A DNA stretch of 64,000 nucleotides from Deltaproteobacteria bacterium (GCA_022340265.1 JAJDOH010000003.1:1-64000), one strand, 5' to 3'; numbered from the stretch's first letter, positions 1-9,672 are shown. Made by a program: numbers and translations. Notes: generated from the letters alone by a model not told the origin.

Positions 1-2
1 TA

Positions 3-851
3 TCCATCATCAAAGCCGTGGTGGTGCTGTTCATCCTCCTTCGGGGCGTCAGATGGACCAGCGGAAAGTTGGAGAGGAAGCTCTCCTCCGTGTCTGAACT
101 GACCCCGTCCGCCCGTCTCATGCTCACCAAAAGCCTCAACATTGCCATGATCGTAGTGGTCATCCTGGTGGCCCTAAACAGTGTGGGAATCGATCTGTCG
201 GCTTTGGCCTTTTTCGGCGGTGCCGTCGGAGTGGGTGTCGGTTTCGGGCTCCAGAAGATCGTCGGCAATTTTGTGAGCGGCCTCATTCTCCTCTCCGATA
301 AATCCATCAAGCCGGGGGATGTGATACAGATGTCGGATATGTATGGGTGGGTCAAACACATGGGGGGGCGTTGTGTCTCTCTGGTCACCCGAGATGAAAA
401 AGAGCTGCTGATCCCCAACGAAAATCTCATCACCCAGGAGGTCATCAATTGGTCTTATTCGTCCAAGAGGATCCGAATCCAAATCCCGGTAGGCATCTCT
501 TACAATGCGGACCCCCACCAGGCCATTCAATTGATCGAAGAGACTGCAGAGGGAATCGATAGAATCCTGAGCGACCGACCCCCCAAATGCCTTCTGATGG
601 GATTCGGCGACAACTCCGTGGATTTGCGTCTGCATTTCTGGATTCGGGATCCCGAAAACGGCGTGGCCAATATTACCAGCGAAGTCATGCTAAGGATCTG
701 GGACACCCTCAAGGCCCATGAGATTGAGATTCCCTTCCCCCAAAGAGATGTCCATCTGGATAACAAAAAACCGCTCAGAGTGGTCCACATCACGAACCAG
801 GAAAGCCCCCCTGATCCTGAAGATATGGGTCCGCAAAAAAATGAAACTTGA
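3..851 (+). CDS. MscS-family mechanosensitive channel, C-terminal part
   Basis: The reading frame is open from the first complete codon of the window, so the true start lies upstream and only the C-terminal part is present. Visible parts are a hydrophobic helix (IAMIVVVILVALNSVGID), the glycine/alanine-rich pore helix typical of MscS (AFFGGAVGVGVGFGLQKIV), then the cytoplasmic beta domain with the family signature around FVSGLILLSDKSIKPGD and a C-terminal alpha/beta domain ending in a charged tail. The family forms inner-membrane channels that open under membrane tension. A further 99 bp separates it from the LarA-like gene, so an operon link is uncertain. Confidence 0.9.
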   Translation, partial: SIIKAVVVLFILLRGVRWTSGKLERKLSSVSELTPSARLMLTKSLNIAMIVVVILVALNSVGIDLSALAFFGGAVGVGVGFGLQKIVGNFVSGLILLSDKSIKPGDVIQMSDMYGWVKHMGGRCVSLVTRDEKELLIPNENLITQEVINWSYSSKRIRIQIPVGISYNADPHQAIQLIEETAEGIDRILSDRPPKCLLMGFGDNSVDLRLHFWIRDPENGVANITSEVMLRIWDTLKAHEIEIPFPQRDVHLDNKKPLRVVHITNQESPPDPEDMGPQKNET

Positions 852-950
852 CACTAAAGGGAAATCTTTTTATGACATCGGAATTCCAAGTTCTAAAAAA
901 ACCTTCAGATTGTCACAATCCAGCGGATATTGATAAGGACAGTAACTCAT

Positions 951-2270
951 TTGAAAAAGAACTATTTTCTTTATAAGGGCAACGCAAAAGAATCGTTTAC
1001 AATACCCTCTGGGTGGACCGTTAAGGAGCACACCCGATTTCCGGAAACCGTACCTCAAACACCCGTCAGTGACCTCGTCAGGCGCGCTCTGGCTCATCCG
1101 GCAGGCAGCAAACGCCTTTCCCAAATGGCCGAAAAGGGCATGACGGTGGCGATCATTGTGGATGATCCCGCCCGGGCAACCCCGGTAGCTCACATGTTGC
1201 CCCCCATTCTGCATGAGCTTCTCACTGCCGGAATTGCCAGAGAAAATATCACCATCGTAATGGCCCTGGGGACACACCGCTTGGCATCTCAAAAAGATCT
1301 TGAAGTCAAAATCGGAAAAGATGTGCTTCAGGAATATCGGGTGGTGCAACATGATTGTCATGCAAAGAACCTGGTCCCCATCGGAAATCTGTTAACGGGC
1401 GGTATTGTGGCCATTGATCCCATTGTGGCCGAGGCGGCACTCAAAATCGGCATCGGCTCCATCTTCCCTCACCCCATGAACGGATTCGGGGGTGGTGCCA
1501 AAATCCTCTTTCCAGGGGTTGCCGATTTTGCCTCCATCAGTGAACACCACTTTCATTATACACCGGAGCCGGGATGTGTTCTGGGGCATACTGAAAACAA
1601 TCCTTTCTATAAAGAAGTCTGTCGCATGGCGGAAGCGGCAGGGCTGGATTTCATCGTCAACGGCATTTTCGACGCCAGAGAGCGTGTGGTGGATGTGGTG
1701 GCCGGCCATTATGAAAAAGCCCACCTTCAAGGAATTGAAAAAAGCAAACGGAACTATGCTTTTCACATGACGGAACCCGCGCATGTTACTCTGGTTTCAG
1801 CCGACCCTTATACGGAAGGCCCACAGATCATGAAACCCGTTATCCCCGCGTCCCTCATGACCACCAAACCCGGAGGCGCCGTCATTGTTCTGGCCCGATG
1901 CCCCGACGGCATGCCGGAAGCCATGCTCCGGTCCTTCGACAATATTTTCAAGACCCGGCCGGAACATTCAGGGCGCTATGCGGTAGACGCCTTTAAGAAT
2001 GCGCGACCCATGGCGGAAGGCGCCATCGATTTCAACTGCGCCATTTTTTTCGCCCTGGTCTGTGCGTCCCGTACCCGCATCACCATTGTGTCCGAGGATC
2101 TGGATGAGACGTCCGTAAGCCGTCTGGGCTTTCAGTATGCCCCTTCCCTTAAAACAGCCGTTCAACTGGAACGGGAGATGCAACCCAAAGCCACGGTAAA
2201 TATTTTTCCCCTGGGGGGATTGCTGCTCCCCCTCCTGCCGTCGTTAACCCATTTATATGAATTTAAATGA
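951..2270 (+). CDS. LarA-like nickel-pincer racemase family protein
   Basis: This is a lactate racemase LarA family protein (DUF2088 plus C-terminal domain) of about 440 residues. With the TTG start at 951, preceded by AAGGA at 935-939, the DDPARATP motif is at residues 71-78, GTHR at 107-110, His174 in FPHPMNG and Lys184 in GGGAK. These match LarA residues R75, H108, H174 and K184 that act in catalysis and hold the nickel-pincer nucleotide. A TTG at 930 in the same frame lies before the ribosome binding site and is less likely. The family racemizes or epimerizes 2-hydroxy acids; the substrate here is unknown. The adjacent IorAB and TRAP genes suggest a 2-hydroxy acid, possibly aryl-lactate (inference). 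Confidence 0.85.
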   Translation: MKKNYFLYKGNAKESFTIPSGWTVKEHTRFPETVPQTPVSDLVRRALAHPAGSKRLSQMAEKGMTVAIIVDDPARATPVAHMLPPILHELLTAGIARENITIVMALGTHRLASQKDLEVKIGKDVLQEYRVVQHDCHAKNLVPIGNLLTGGIVAIDPIVAEAALKIGIGSIFPHPMNGFGGGAKILFPGVADFASISEHHFHYTPEPGCVLGHTENNPFYKEVCRMAEAAGLDFIVNGIFDARERVVDVVAGHYEKAHLQGIEKSKRNYAFHMTEPAHVTLVSADPYTEGPQIMKPVIPASLMTTKPGGAVIVLARCPDGMPEAMLRSFDNIFKTRPEHSGRYAVDAFKNARPMAEGAIDFNCAIFFALVCASRTRITIVSEDLDETSVSRLGFQYAPSLKTAVQLEREMQPKATVNIFPLGGLLLPLLPSLTHLYEFK

Positions 2271-2293
2271 TTCGCAAAGAGTGAGGAGCCAAC

Positions 2294-4156
2294 ATGAAAC
2301 AGGAGATTTTTTTAGGAAACGGCGCCATTGCCCTGGGCTTGATGGAGGCCGGATGTCAGGTCATGACCTCTTATCCGGGAACCCCCAGCTCAGAGATACT
2401 GCCCGAAGTCATCCGTTTGGTAAAATCCGAAAATTTGAACACCTACGTGGAATGGTCCACCAATGAAAAGGTGGCGCTGGACAACGCCTTTGCCGCCGCC
2501 ATTTCAGGGAAAAGAGCTGCGTGCTGCATGAAACAGGTGGGGCTGAACGTGGCGGCCGACACCCTCATGAGTGCGGTTTATATGGGAACGGTGGGCGGAT
2601 TGGTCATCATCAGCTGTGATGATCCGGGGCCTCATTCTTCCCAGACTGAACAGGACACACGGTTCATGGCCCGGCTGGCCAAAATTCCCATTCTGGATCC
2701 TGCCACACCGGAAGAAGCCAGGAAGATGGTGGGCCTTGCCATGGAACTTTCGGAGGAATTTCGCATCCCCTTTATCCTCAGGCCGGCCATCCGGGTCTGC
2801 CACGCCCGGCAGGACCTCGCATGGGACAAACTTACGAACAATCCCAAAAAAGCCTCCTTTGAAAAGGATCCGGGCCGCTGGGCGGCAACGCCCCGTTTTA
2901 GGTTCATACTCCACGGAGAATTAAACAAGAAACTGGCAGCCATCGGCGAACGTTTCTCCGATCTTTCAAACATCAATTATCATAATCTGGAAGAAGGGAA
3001 ACGCTATCCTTTGGGCATCATTGCCAGCGGTGTCCCCTTTGCGGCTATTCAGGACATTCTGACCGATGAAAAAAGAGACCATATCCCTCTTTTGAAACTG
3101 GGTGCCCCCTACCCGCTCCCGAAGCGCCTCACCGACGAATTCATGAAGGCCTGCGACAAAGTACTGGTTCTCGAGGAAACCGACACCCTCATCGAATACC
3201 TGTTGGGGGATAACCAGAAAGTTTTCGGTCGGATATCGGGCCACGTCCCTTCAGAGGGAGAACTCCTGCCCCAGGTGATTTTTGACTGCCTGAACAAAAT
3301 CCTGGTTGAAATGAAGCTTGAGCCTTTCGCTCACAAAGGCAACACGGAGATAAATGAACTGGTCCAAAACCTGGGACTGCCCATTCGTAAACCGACGCTC
3401 TGTCCGGGATGCCCACACCGGGCAAGCTTTTTCACCATTCGAAAAGGAAGGCCCAAGGCCATTTTTACCTCCGACATCGGCTGTTATACCCTGGGGCTTA
3501 ACCTGGGAGCCGTGGACACAGTCCTGGACATGGGCGCCGCCATCACCATGGCTTCGGGCTTTTATCATGCCTACAAACAGGATGGCGTAGACCAACCGGT
3601 GGTGGCGACCATCGGCGACTCCACCTTTTACCATTCGGGAACGGCGGGACTTCTGAATGCCGTCTACAATGATGCCCGCTTCATCCTGGTCGTTCTGGAC
3701 AATCTCATTACTGCCATGACCGGCATGCAGCCCACCCCCGGTATCGGTATCCGTGCTGACGGCAGTAAGGGAAAAGCCATCCCCCTCGAACGGGTGATCA
3801 AAGGATGTGGTATCGATTTCATCAAAGAAGTGGACCCCTACGATACCAAAGCCATGGGCGCTCTCATGAAGGAGGCGACGCAGTATGTGGCATCACCCGA
3901 TGGGGGCATTGCGGTGATCATTGCCAGACATCCCTGCATCATTGCTTACCGGGGGGAAGCGGTCCCGGAGCGCATACCGGTTGAAATCACCGATGATTGC
4001 AACGAATGCAACTTATGCCTGGACCGGTTTGAGTGCCCTGCCCTTTACCATGATGACACCTTGGGTCGCGCCAGCGTGAACCAGGCACTCTGTGTCCAGT
4101 GCGGCGTTTGTCTGCAGGTCTGTCCCCAAGGCGCCATTGTGCGAAATGCTGAGTAA
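2294..4156 (+). CDS. iorA: indolepyruvate:ferredoxin oxidoreductase, alpha subunit
   Basis: IorA catalyses CoA- and ferredoxin-dependent oxidative decarboxylation of aryl pyruvates with IorB. At 620 residues it has the usual length. The N-terminal pyrimidine domain begins with GNGAIALGLMEAG and SYPGTPSSEI. The TPP-binding domain has LCPGCPHRASFF (about 375) and GDSTFYHSG, followed by VLDN. The C-terminus carries two [4Fe-4S] motifs, CNECNLCLDRFEC (a slightly altered first cluster) and CVQCGVCLQVCP. The ATG is preceded by GAGGAG. The gene lies 23 bp behind the LarA-like gene and 169 bp before iorB. In sulfate reducers the enzyme can run in either direction, for amino acid degradation or synthesis. 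Confidence 0.95.
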   Translation: MKQEIFLGNGAIALGLMEAGCQVMTSYPGTPSSEILPEVIRLVKSENLNTYVEWSTNEKVALDNAFAAAISGKRAACCMKQVGLNVAADTLMSAVYMGTVGGLVIISCDDPGPHSSQTEQDTRFMARLAKIPILDPATPEEARKMVGLAMELSEEFRIPFILRPAIRVCHARQDLAWDKLTNNPKKASFEKDPGRWAATPRFRFILHGELNKKLAAIGERFSDLSNINYHNLEEGKRYPLGIIASGVPFAAIQDILTDEKRDHIPLLKLGAPYPLPKRLTDEFMKACDKVLVLEETDTLIEYLLGDNQKVFGRISGHVPSEGELLPQVIFDCLNKILVEMKLEPFAHKGNTEINELVQNLGLPIRKPTLCPGCPHRASFFTIRKGRPKAIFTSDIGCYTLGLNLGAVDTVLDMGAAITMASGFYHAYKQDGVDQPVVATIGDSTFYHSGTAGLLNAVYNDARFILVVLDNLITAMTGMQPTPGIGIRADGSKGKAIPLERVIKGCGIDFIKEVDPYDTKAMGALMKEATQYVASPDGGIAVIIARHPCIIAYRGEAVPERIPVEITDDCNECNLCLDRFECPALYHDDTLGRASVNQALCVQCGVCLQVCPQGAIVRNAE

Positions 4157-4325
4157 CGAGAGTGAAGCGCACATCCTCAAAAAGGACTCGACAGGGTGCA
4201 GGGGGCAGTTGTCAGAGGGCAGGATGGAATTTGGTGCGCACGAAACTTATTTTCGCACACGGTTAACCATCACATAAACATTTTATGATAACACCTTAAC
4301 ATAACTTCAATATAAGAGGAATATA

Positions 4326-4880
4326 ATGGAAAATATGAACATGATATTCTGTGGTCTGGGTGGACAGGGGATCCTCTTCATGACCAAAATTTTTGCCCGT
4401 GCCGCTCTTGAGAAAGGGCTACACACTCTGGGGGCCGAAACTCACGGCATGGCCCAGAGGGGTGGATCGGTGGTTTCTCACCTCAAACTGGGTCCGGCGG
4501 CCAGCAGCCTGGTACGCGAGCAGACGGCCCGTTTTCTGCTTGCCCTTGAAGAGAATGAAGCTTATCGCAATCTCCCCTTTCTGGCGCCCGGCGGAACCAT
4601 TTACGTAAACGCCGAAAAAGATGCATTTCCCAGAAAGGAAGTCTCACCCTATATGAAAAAACAGGGAATCACTTACCATGCGTTCCCCGCTCAGAAAGCG
4701 GCCATGGCGCTCAAGAATCCCATGTCCACCAATCTGGCGTTGATGGGATTCTTTGCAGCTTACGAAAATGAACCCTTTACCCACGATGAATTACGGGAAA
4801 CCATTATCAGCGTAAGCCCCGAACGTTTCAGGGAAAACAACCTCAAGGTTTTTGATGCGGGGTTTGAGTTTCAGCCATAA
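4326..4880 (+). CDS. iorB: indolepyruvate:ferredoxin oxidoreductase, beta subunit
   Basis: This 184-residue protein is the gamma-type domain partner of IorA. It opens with MIFCGLGGQGILFMTKI, the typical nucleotide-fold glycine motif, and has ETHGMAQRGGSV near residue 40, which is diagnostic for the pyruvate/ketoisovalerate oxidoreductase gamma family. The ATG at 4326 follows an AAGAGGA ribosome binding site. The 169-bp spacer after iorA is unusually long for an iorAB pair and holds an inverted repeat (GTGCG...CGCAC near 4230-4258), so separate control of iorB is possible. Confidence 0.95.
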   Translation: MENMNMIFCGLGGQGILFMTKIFARAALEKGLHTLGAETHGMAQRGGSVVSHLKLGPAASSLVREQTARFLLALEENEAYRNLPFLAPGGTIYVNAEKDAFPRKEVSPYMKKQGITYHAFPAQKAAMALKNPMSTNLALMGFFAAYENEPFTHDELRETIISVSPERFRENNLKVFDAGFEFQP

Positions 4881-4960
4881 TTGTTGTGATGTTTCATCGC
4901 ATTGGAGGTCATTTAACGAGAGATCGATTCGAGACTTACGCCTAAAGAGGAAAAACCGGC

Positions 4961-5473
4961 TTGAAGAAAATCACCAGCATCATCGATAAAATCGAACGGG
5001 CCACCCTGGTGTGGACTATTCTGGGCCTGGCGCTTATCGGTTTCATCCAGGTCTTTGCCCGTTACTTATTCAATTACAGCTTCACCTGGTTTGAAGAACT
5101 GGGTCGTTACCTGGGTGTGTTTGTGGCGTTTTTGGGCGGGGGCATCGGGGTCAAAACCGGCAGTCACTTCACCATGGATTTAATCGTCACACATCTCAAA
5201 CGACCCTGGCAGCAAATTTTACAGTGTACCACCAGCGTTTTGTCCGCCCTCTTTTTTATCCTGGTAGCCGGATATTCCTGGAAGATCGTAGGTCGCATGT
5301 ACGGTTACGAAACCACCTCCCCGGCCATGCAGATGCCCATGTACCTGGCCTACCTTCCTATTCCCATATTTTCCATGGTCATGGGCTTTCGATTCTTCGC
5401 CGTAGGAATCAATTTTATAAAGAAACTGGGTGCCAAAAGGCCTGCCGGAGAAAGGCCTGAGACCGCGTCATGA
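4961..5473 (+). CDS. TRAP transporter small permease (DctQ family)
   Basis: This protein of 170 residues has four predicted membrane helices, as is typical for the DctQ subunit of tripartite ATP-independent periplasmic transporters. The helix-loop FARYLFNYSFTWFEELGRY and the GIGVKTGSHF stretch are characteristic of the family. Translation probably starts at the TTG at 4961, preceded by AAAGAGG. It overlaps the large permease by four bases (ATGA), which indicates translational coupling. No DctP-type periplasmic binding protein lies next to it. Confidence 0.9.
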   Translation: MKKITSIIDKIERATLVWTILGLALIGFIQVFARYLFNYSFTWFEELGRYLGVFVAFLGGGIGVKTGSHFTMDLIVTHLKRPWQQILQCTTSVLSALFFILVAGYSWKIVGRMYGYETTSPAMQMPMYLAYLPIPIFSMVMGFRFFAVGINFIKKLGAKRPAGERPETAS

Positions 5474-6747
5474 CCGTTACCATCTGTATCTGCTTTTGTC
5501 TCCTGCTCCTGGCCGGCGTCCCCATTGCCGTGATTCTGGGAATCACCACCACTGTCGCCCTGTATCTCTTTTCCAACACACCGCTGCAAATCCTGACCCA
5601 GCAACTCTTTAACGCCCTGGACAAGTTCGTTCTTCTGGCCATACCCTTTTTCATCGTGGCAGGGGCCATCATGACCCGGGGCGCCATTGCCCGCCGTCTC
5701 ATCGATTTTGTAAACGCCCTGGTGGGATGGTTTCCCGGTGGGTTGGCCATGGCAGGGGTTCTCGCCTGTATCTTCTTTGCAGCCATATCCGGGTCCTCAC
5801 CCGCCACCGTCGTAGCCATCGGCTCCGTCATGATTCCCGCACTGATGAAGGCGGGCTACGGCGAACGTTTCAGTCTTGGCCTGATCACCGTCTCCGGATC
5901 ACTCGGGATTGTCATCCCCCCATCCATCCCCATGATCCTTTACTGTCTGGTGATGAATGTATCCGTGGCGGAAATGTTCATGGCAGGGGTTCTGCCGGGC
6001 CTCATGATTGGCGCGGCCCTCATGGGCTATACCTACATAATCGCCAGAAAGCACAACTGGCGCATTGAAAAAAAAGCCTCCTTCCGAGAGATTATTCGAA
6101 CCGCGAAGCGGGGCTTCTGGGCGCTTTTGTTGCCCATCATCGTCCTTGGGGGCATCTATTCGGGAGTTTTTACACCCACGGAAGCGGCCGCTGTGAGCGT
6201 CATTTACGCCCTTCTGGTGGAAATGCTCATTTACCGGGAATTCGGCCTCAAGGATCTGACATCCGTCTGCCAGGAAGCGGCCATTCTGTCGGCCTGTCTG
6301 CTCTTTATCCTCTCCTGCGCCATGACCTTTATCTGGCTGCTCACCGCTGAACAGATCCCCAATCAACTGGCGGATATCATCATGCAGTACATTCACAGCC
6401 CCTGGATGTTTCTGCTCACCGTCAACATCCTGTTTCTGATCCTGGGATGCTTCATGGATGACGTGAGCGCCATGCTCGTGTTGGCCCCTCTTTTTCTAGA
6501 GACGCTGAACCGCTACGGTATTGATCTGGTTCATTTCGGAGTGGTCATGGTCCTGAACATTCAGATGGGTATGCTGACCCCCCCCTTTGGGTTGAACCTT
6601 TTCGTTTCCTCGGGCATTACCGGAAAATCACTGACGCGCATTGCCCGGGGCGTTATGCCCTTTCTGGCCATCATGCTCCTATGCCTGATGCTCGTTACCT
6701 ATGTGCCCGCCATATCGCTTCTGCTTCCTAACTGGCTGTTGCATTAG
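5470..6747 (+). CDS. TRAP transporter large permease (DctM family)
   Basis: The protein has 425 residues and about twelve hydrophobic segments, matching DctM subunits that carry the Na+-coupled transport path. Family features seen are PFFIVAGAIMTRG near residue 60, AISGSSPATVVAIG near 110 and SLGIVIPPSIPMI near 145. It is fused by an ATGA overlap to the DctQ gene. The substrate cannot be read from the sequence. Its place behind larA-like and iorAB suggests organic acid uptake, such as 2-hydroxy or 2-oxo acids (inference). Confidence 0.93.
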   Translation: MTVTICICFCLLLLAGVPIAVILGITTTVALYLFSNTPLQILTQQLFNALDKFVLLAIPFFIVAGAIMTRGAIARRLIDFVNALVGWFPGGLAMAGVLACIFFAAISGSSPATVVAIGSVMIPALMKAGYGERFSLGLITVSGSLGIVIPPSIPMILYCLVMNVSVAEMFMAGVLPGLMIGAALMGYTYIIARKHNWRIEKKASFREIIRTAKRGFWALLLPIIVLGGIYSGVFTPTEAAAVSVIYALLVEMLIYREFGLKDLTSVCQEAAILSACLLFILSCAMTFIWLLTAEQIPNQLADIIMQYIHSPWMFLLTVNILFLILGCFMDDVSAMLVLAPLFLETLNRYGIDLVHFGVVMVLNIQMGMLTPPFGLNLFVSSGITGKSLTRIARGVMPFLAIMLLCLMLVTYVPAISLLLPNWLLH

Positions 6748-6796
6748 GGATCCTTGAGGGTATCTTTCGATTCTAACCCCGTATATGAATGAAACA

Positions 6797-6822
6797 GGGG
6801 AAACGCATCTCTGCGCTTCCCC
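6797..6822. terminator. hairpin between convergent genes
   Basis: GGGGAAACGC and GCGCTTCCCC form a ten-base stem with one mismatch around the loop ATCTCT. It sits between the end of dctM on the plus strand and the end of the small CydX-like gene on the minus strand, so it may terminate both. There is no clear T-run on either side, so this is a weak call. Confidence 0.45.
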
Positions 6823-6841
6823 CTCCCTCACGCCATGAACA

Positions 6842-6934
6842 TCAAAGTTCATCGGCTTTTTCAAGCACAAACAGCGCGCCTTTATAGGACACCGCCACCA
6901 AAATCACCCAAGAAATAATCAGTACTGCAACCAT
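6842..6934 (-). CDS. CydX-like single-helix small protein of the cytochrome bd operon
   Basis: This 30-residue reading frame starts MVAVLIISWVILVAVSYKG, a single membrane helix, and ends ALFVLEKADEL. Its ATG is preceded by AAGGAGG at the right distance (6942-6948 on the minus strand). It lies 55 bp downstream of cydB on the same strand. Small one-helix subunits (CydX, CydY, CydZ types) encoded next to cydAB stabilize the oxidase, so this is a likely accessory subunit. The sequence is not closely like E. coli CydX, and the assignment rests on position, size and the strong ribosome binding site. Confidence 0.7.
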   Translation of the reverse strand: MVAVLIISWVILVAVSYKGALFVLEKADEL

Positions 6935-6989
6935 TCTGAATCCTCCTTAACCCTCCGGTAATAAAATGAAAAATATGCGTTTCAAAAAC

Positions 6990-8135
6990 CTAGTACATCT
7001 GATCCGCCTCTTCGCCCATCACTTCCTCCGCACCGATCTTTCGCGTATCCATAAGCCGCCACACATAAGCGATATAGGCCAGTACCAACGGAACAGAAAG
7101 TGCCACATAGGTCATGGCGGTCAGGGTGTAGTGACTGCTGGAAGCGTTATGAATGGTCAGACTGGACTGGAGATACGCCTTCGAAGGATAAAAGGCCGTA
7201 TTGTTAAAGCCGGCAATAAAAAATACCACCAATCCCACCAGTACCGTTCCCACTCCGCCAAACCAGATACCGCTCCGCCTGGCAGTAAAGGCCGTGCTGA
7301 TCACACCCCATATGACCAGAACCAGGCCCAGCAACAAAAGGATCAGAACCAGGGGCATGGCCAGGAGATTGGACAGGTATTTGCCACTCACCAGGCTCAC
7401 AACGCCGGTTGCCGGATCGACACCGAAACCGTCCATGAAAACCAGGGAAATCAGGACATAGAGCAAGAACGGCAGCGCGCAGAGGAGGTTGATCAAGACC
7501 CACTTCCGGGTCCTGGCCTCCAAGTCTGCGTGGTCGGTAAAATCAATGTTATTCACCAGGTACATCCCCCCCAGAATACGGGCGTTGAACACCAGAAACA
7601 ACCCCAAAGAGAGGTTGAAAAGACTGAATGCCGCTTCCAGCCCCCGCAGAGGATTGGTCCATGATACCAGGTTGTACTCATTCAGGATGAAGTTGGAGCC
7701 CGTAAAAAAGGTCCCCACCGCGGCGCCGATCAGCAAAATGCCCACACTGCCATTGATAAAAAGAAAAACCTCATACACTTTTTCGCCCAAGAGGTTGCCG
7801 GGTTTTTTTCGAAACTCGTAGCTCACCGCCTGTATGACAAAGGTAAAGAGGATCAGAATCCACACCCAGTAAGCGCCTCCGAAACTGGTTGCGTAGAATT
7901 TCGGGAACGCGGCAAAAAGCGCCCCCCCGAACAGTACCAGGGTGGTAAAGGTCAATTCCCATTTCCGCCCCAGAGAATTGATCATAAGGGACTTTTCAAC
8001 GGGGGTTTTTCCCAGTTGACAGAGCAGCGTCTGCCCCCCCTGCACAAAGATGAGAAAGAGAAAAAGGGATCCCACCAGGGAATCAATGATCCACCAAAGC
8101 TTCTGCAATGTCGTCAAATCAAGATTTCCAAACAT
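6990..8135 (-). CDS. cydB: cytochrome bd quinol oxidase, subunit II
   Basis: CydB is the second membrane subunit of cytochrome bd, which reduces O2 with electrons from quinol. At 381 residues it has the family length and about eight to nine hydrophobic helices. It begins LQKLWWIIDSLVGSLFLFL, with the aromatic-rich first helix and FVQGGQTLLC just after. It starts one base after the cydA stop codon, so the two are co-translated. In a strict anaerobe this oxidase is usually used for oxygen defence. Confidence 0.95.
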   Translation of the reverse strand: MFGNLDLTTLQKLWWIIDSLVGSLFLFLIFVQGGQTLLCQLGKTPVEKSLMINSLGRKWELTFTTLVLFGGALFAAFPKFYATSFGGAYWVWILILFTFVIQAVSYEFRKKPGNLLGEKVYEVFLFINGSVGILLIGAAVGTFFTGSNFILNEYNLVSWTNPLRGLEAAFSLFNLSLGLFLVFNARILGGMYLVNNIDFTDHADLEARTRKWVLINLLCALPFLLYVLISLVFMDGFGVDPATGVVSLVSGKYLSNLLAMPLVLILLLLGLVLVIWGVISTAFTARRSGIWFGGVGTVLVGLVVFFIAGFNNTAFYPSKAYLQSSLTIHNASSSHYTLTAMTYVALSVPLVLAYIAYVWRLMDTRKIGAEEVMGEEADQMY

Positions 8136-8136
8136 A

Positions 8137-9672
8137 TCATTCGCCCTCCGGTCCCATTTTGATCTGTTTCAACATGATCCCGATCTCCGCTACAAGCAGG
8201 ATCGTAAATATGGCCAGAAACATGAAAAAGGTCGTCTGCACGGTACCGGCCGTCAGGTTGGACCGGGCGACACTCACCGGCAGCAGATTCTGAATGGCCC
8301 AGGGTTGTCGACCCACCTCCGCCACGATCCATCCGCACTGTCCCGCCACGAATCCCAGGAATACGGAAATGGAACCGAGAATAAGGAGCCATCTCTGTCC
8401 CACGAGGGTGTTTTTTACAGAAAACAACAGGAACAGGAAAAACAGCACCAAAAAGAGTCCCCCTAGAATCACCATGATGTGAAAGGCGTAGAATACCGTT
8501 GAAACCGGCGGAACGGCCTCCTCAGGGGACTGCAGATAGCCGAAACCCAGATATGCCTTATTTTGGTCAAAGCGAGCCAGGGCCGATTCAGCGGTGGGCG
8601 TCGCTCCCTCCCGTGTGGCCTTTTTGTAGAGGGCCAGTTGTTCCACCGCCAATTTTCCCCTTCGAATTTTTTCTTCAACCCCCATAATGTTTTCTTCCTT
8701 GTTGCCGTAGACCAGGTCCTTGATCCCGGGCACAAAACTGCCAGGTGTCCGATTGGCCAGAAGGGATAACAAACCCGGAATCCGAATCTCGAAAAGAAAG
8801 GGCGCCTTGTCGTCGTTTACCGATTTAGAGGGATCCACAATTCCGGCGGCCACGAGACCCGCCCCCTTTTGGCCTTCCCACAACCCCTCAACAGCCGCCA
8901 GTTTCATGGGCTGCCGATGGGCATTGTTGTAAGCGGCCTCATCCCCGGTGAATGCCACATAACCGGAAGAGAGCAAACCGAATACGGCCGCCACCAGAAT
9001 ACTCTTCCTGGCCATTTGAACGTGTTTGCCTTTCAGGAGATACCATGACGAGATGGTGATCACAAAAAGGGACGCATACAGAAACCCCGAACTGGTGGTA
9101 TGCGTAAATTTGCTGATGGCCACCGGTGAGAAGAGCACCGCCCAGAAATTCTGCATTTCAAACCGGGCCGTATCGGGATTGAACAGCATGCCCGTCGGGA
9201 ACTGCATCCACCCGTTTGCCACCAGAATCCAAAGGGCGGAGAGGTTGCTGCCGACGGCCACCATCCAGGTGGAAAATAAATGGAATTTCTTAGAGACGCG
9301 CTCCCAGCCGAAAAACATGACCGCAAAAAACGTGGCTTCCAGAAAGAACGCCACGATCCCTTCAACCGCCAGGGGTGCACCGAAAATATCCCCGACCATC
9401 CATGAATAATTGGACCAGTTGGTGCCGAATTCGAATTCCAGGATGATGCCCGTGGCCACTCCGATGGCGAAATTGATGCCGAAAAGCGTCATCCAGAACT
9501 TGGCAATCCGTTTCCACTGCTCGTTGCCGGTCTTGACATAAATGGTCTCGTAAAACGCGATGAGAAAGGAAAGCCCCAAAGTCAACGGCACAAAAACCCA
9601 GTGGTACATGGCCGTCATGGCAAATTGAGCCCTTGCCCAGTTGACCATTGTCAAATCCATCTGCTCTACCAT
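8137..9672 (-). CDS. cydA: cytochrome bd quinol oxidase, subunit I
   Basis: CydA (511 residues) carries the three hemes. Visible features are His24 in AMYHWVFVPLTLG (heme b595 or d ligand region), KFTHTTSSGF (second His region), a long Q-loop rich in charged residues between about 250 and 370, and GWIVAEVGRQPW in the C-terminal half, which holds the conserved glutamate, arginine and GRQPW motif. The ATG follows GGGAGGTGAT. It is the third gene of an rrf2-DUF4492-cydA-cydB-small ORF operon. Confidence 0.97.
   Translation of the reverse strand: MVEQMDLTMVNWARAQFAMTAMYHWVFVPLTLGLSFLIAFYETIYVKTGNEQWKRIAKFWMTLFGINFAIGVATGIILEFEFGTNWSNYSWMVGDIFGAPLAVEGIVAFFLEATFFAVMFFGWERVSKKFHLFSTWMVAVGSNLSALWILVANGWMQFPTGMLFNPDTARFEMQNFWAVLFSPVAISKFTHTTSSGFLYASLFVITISSWYLLKGKHVQMARKSILVAAVFGLLSSGYVAFTGDEAAYNNAHRQPMKLAAVEGLWEGQKGAGLVAAGIVDPSKSVNDDKAPFLFEIRIPGLLSLLANRTPGSFVPGIKDLVYGNKEENIMGVEEKIRRGKLAVEQLALYKKATREGATPTAESALARFDQNKAYLGFGYLQSPEEAVPPVSTVFYAFHIMVILGGLFLVLFFLFLLFSVKNTLVGQRWLLILGSISVFLGFVAGQCGWIVAEVGRQPWAIQNLLPVSVARSNLTAGTVQTTFFMFLAIFTILLVAEIGIMLKQIKMGPEGE

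Noticed and set aside
6966-7664. Open frame of 232 codons opposite cydB
   Set aside because: Gln/His-rich low-complexity translation antisense to cydB; no support.
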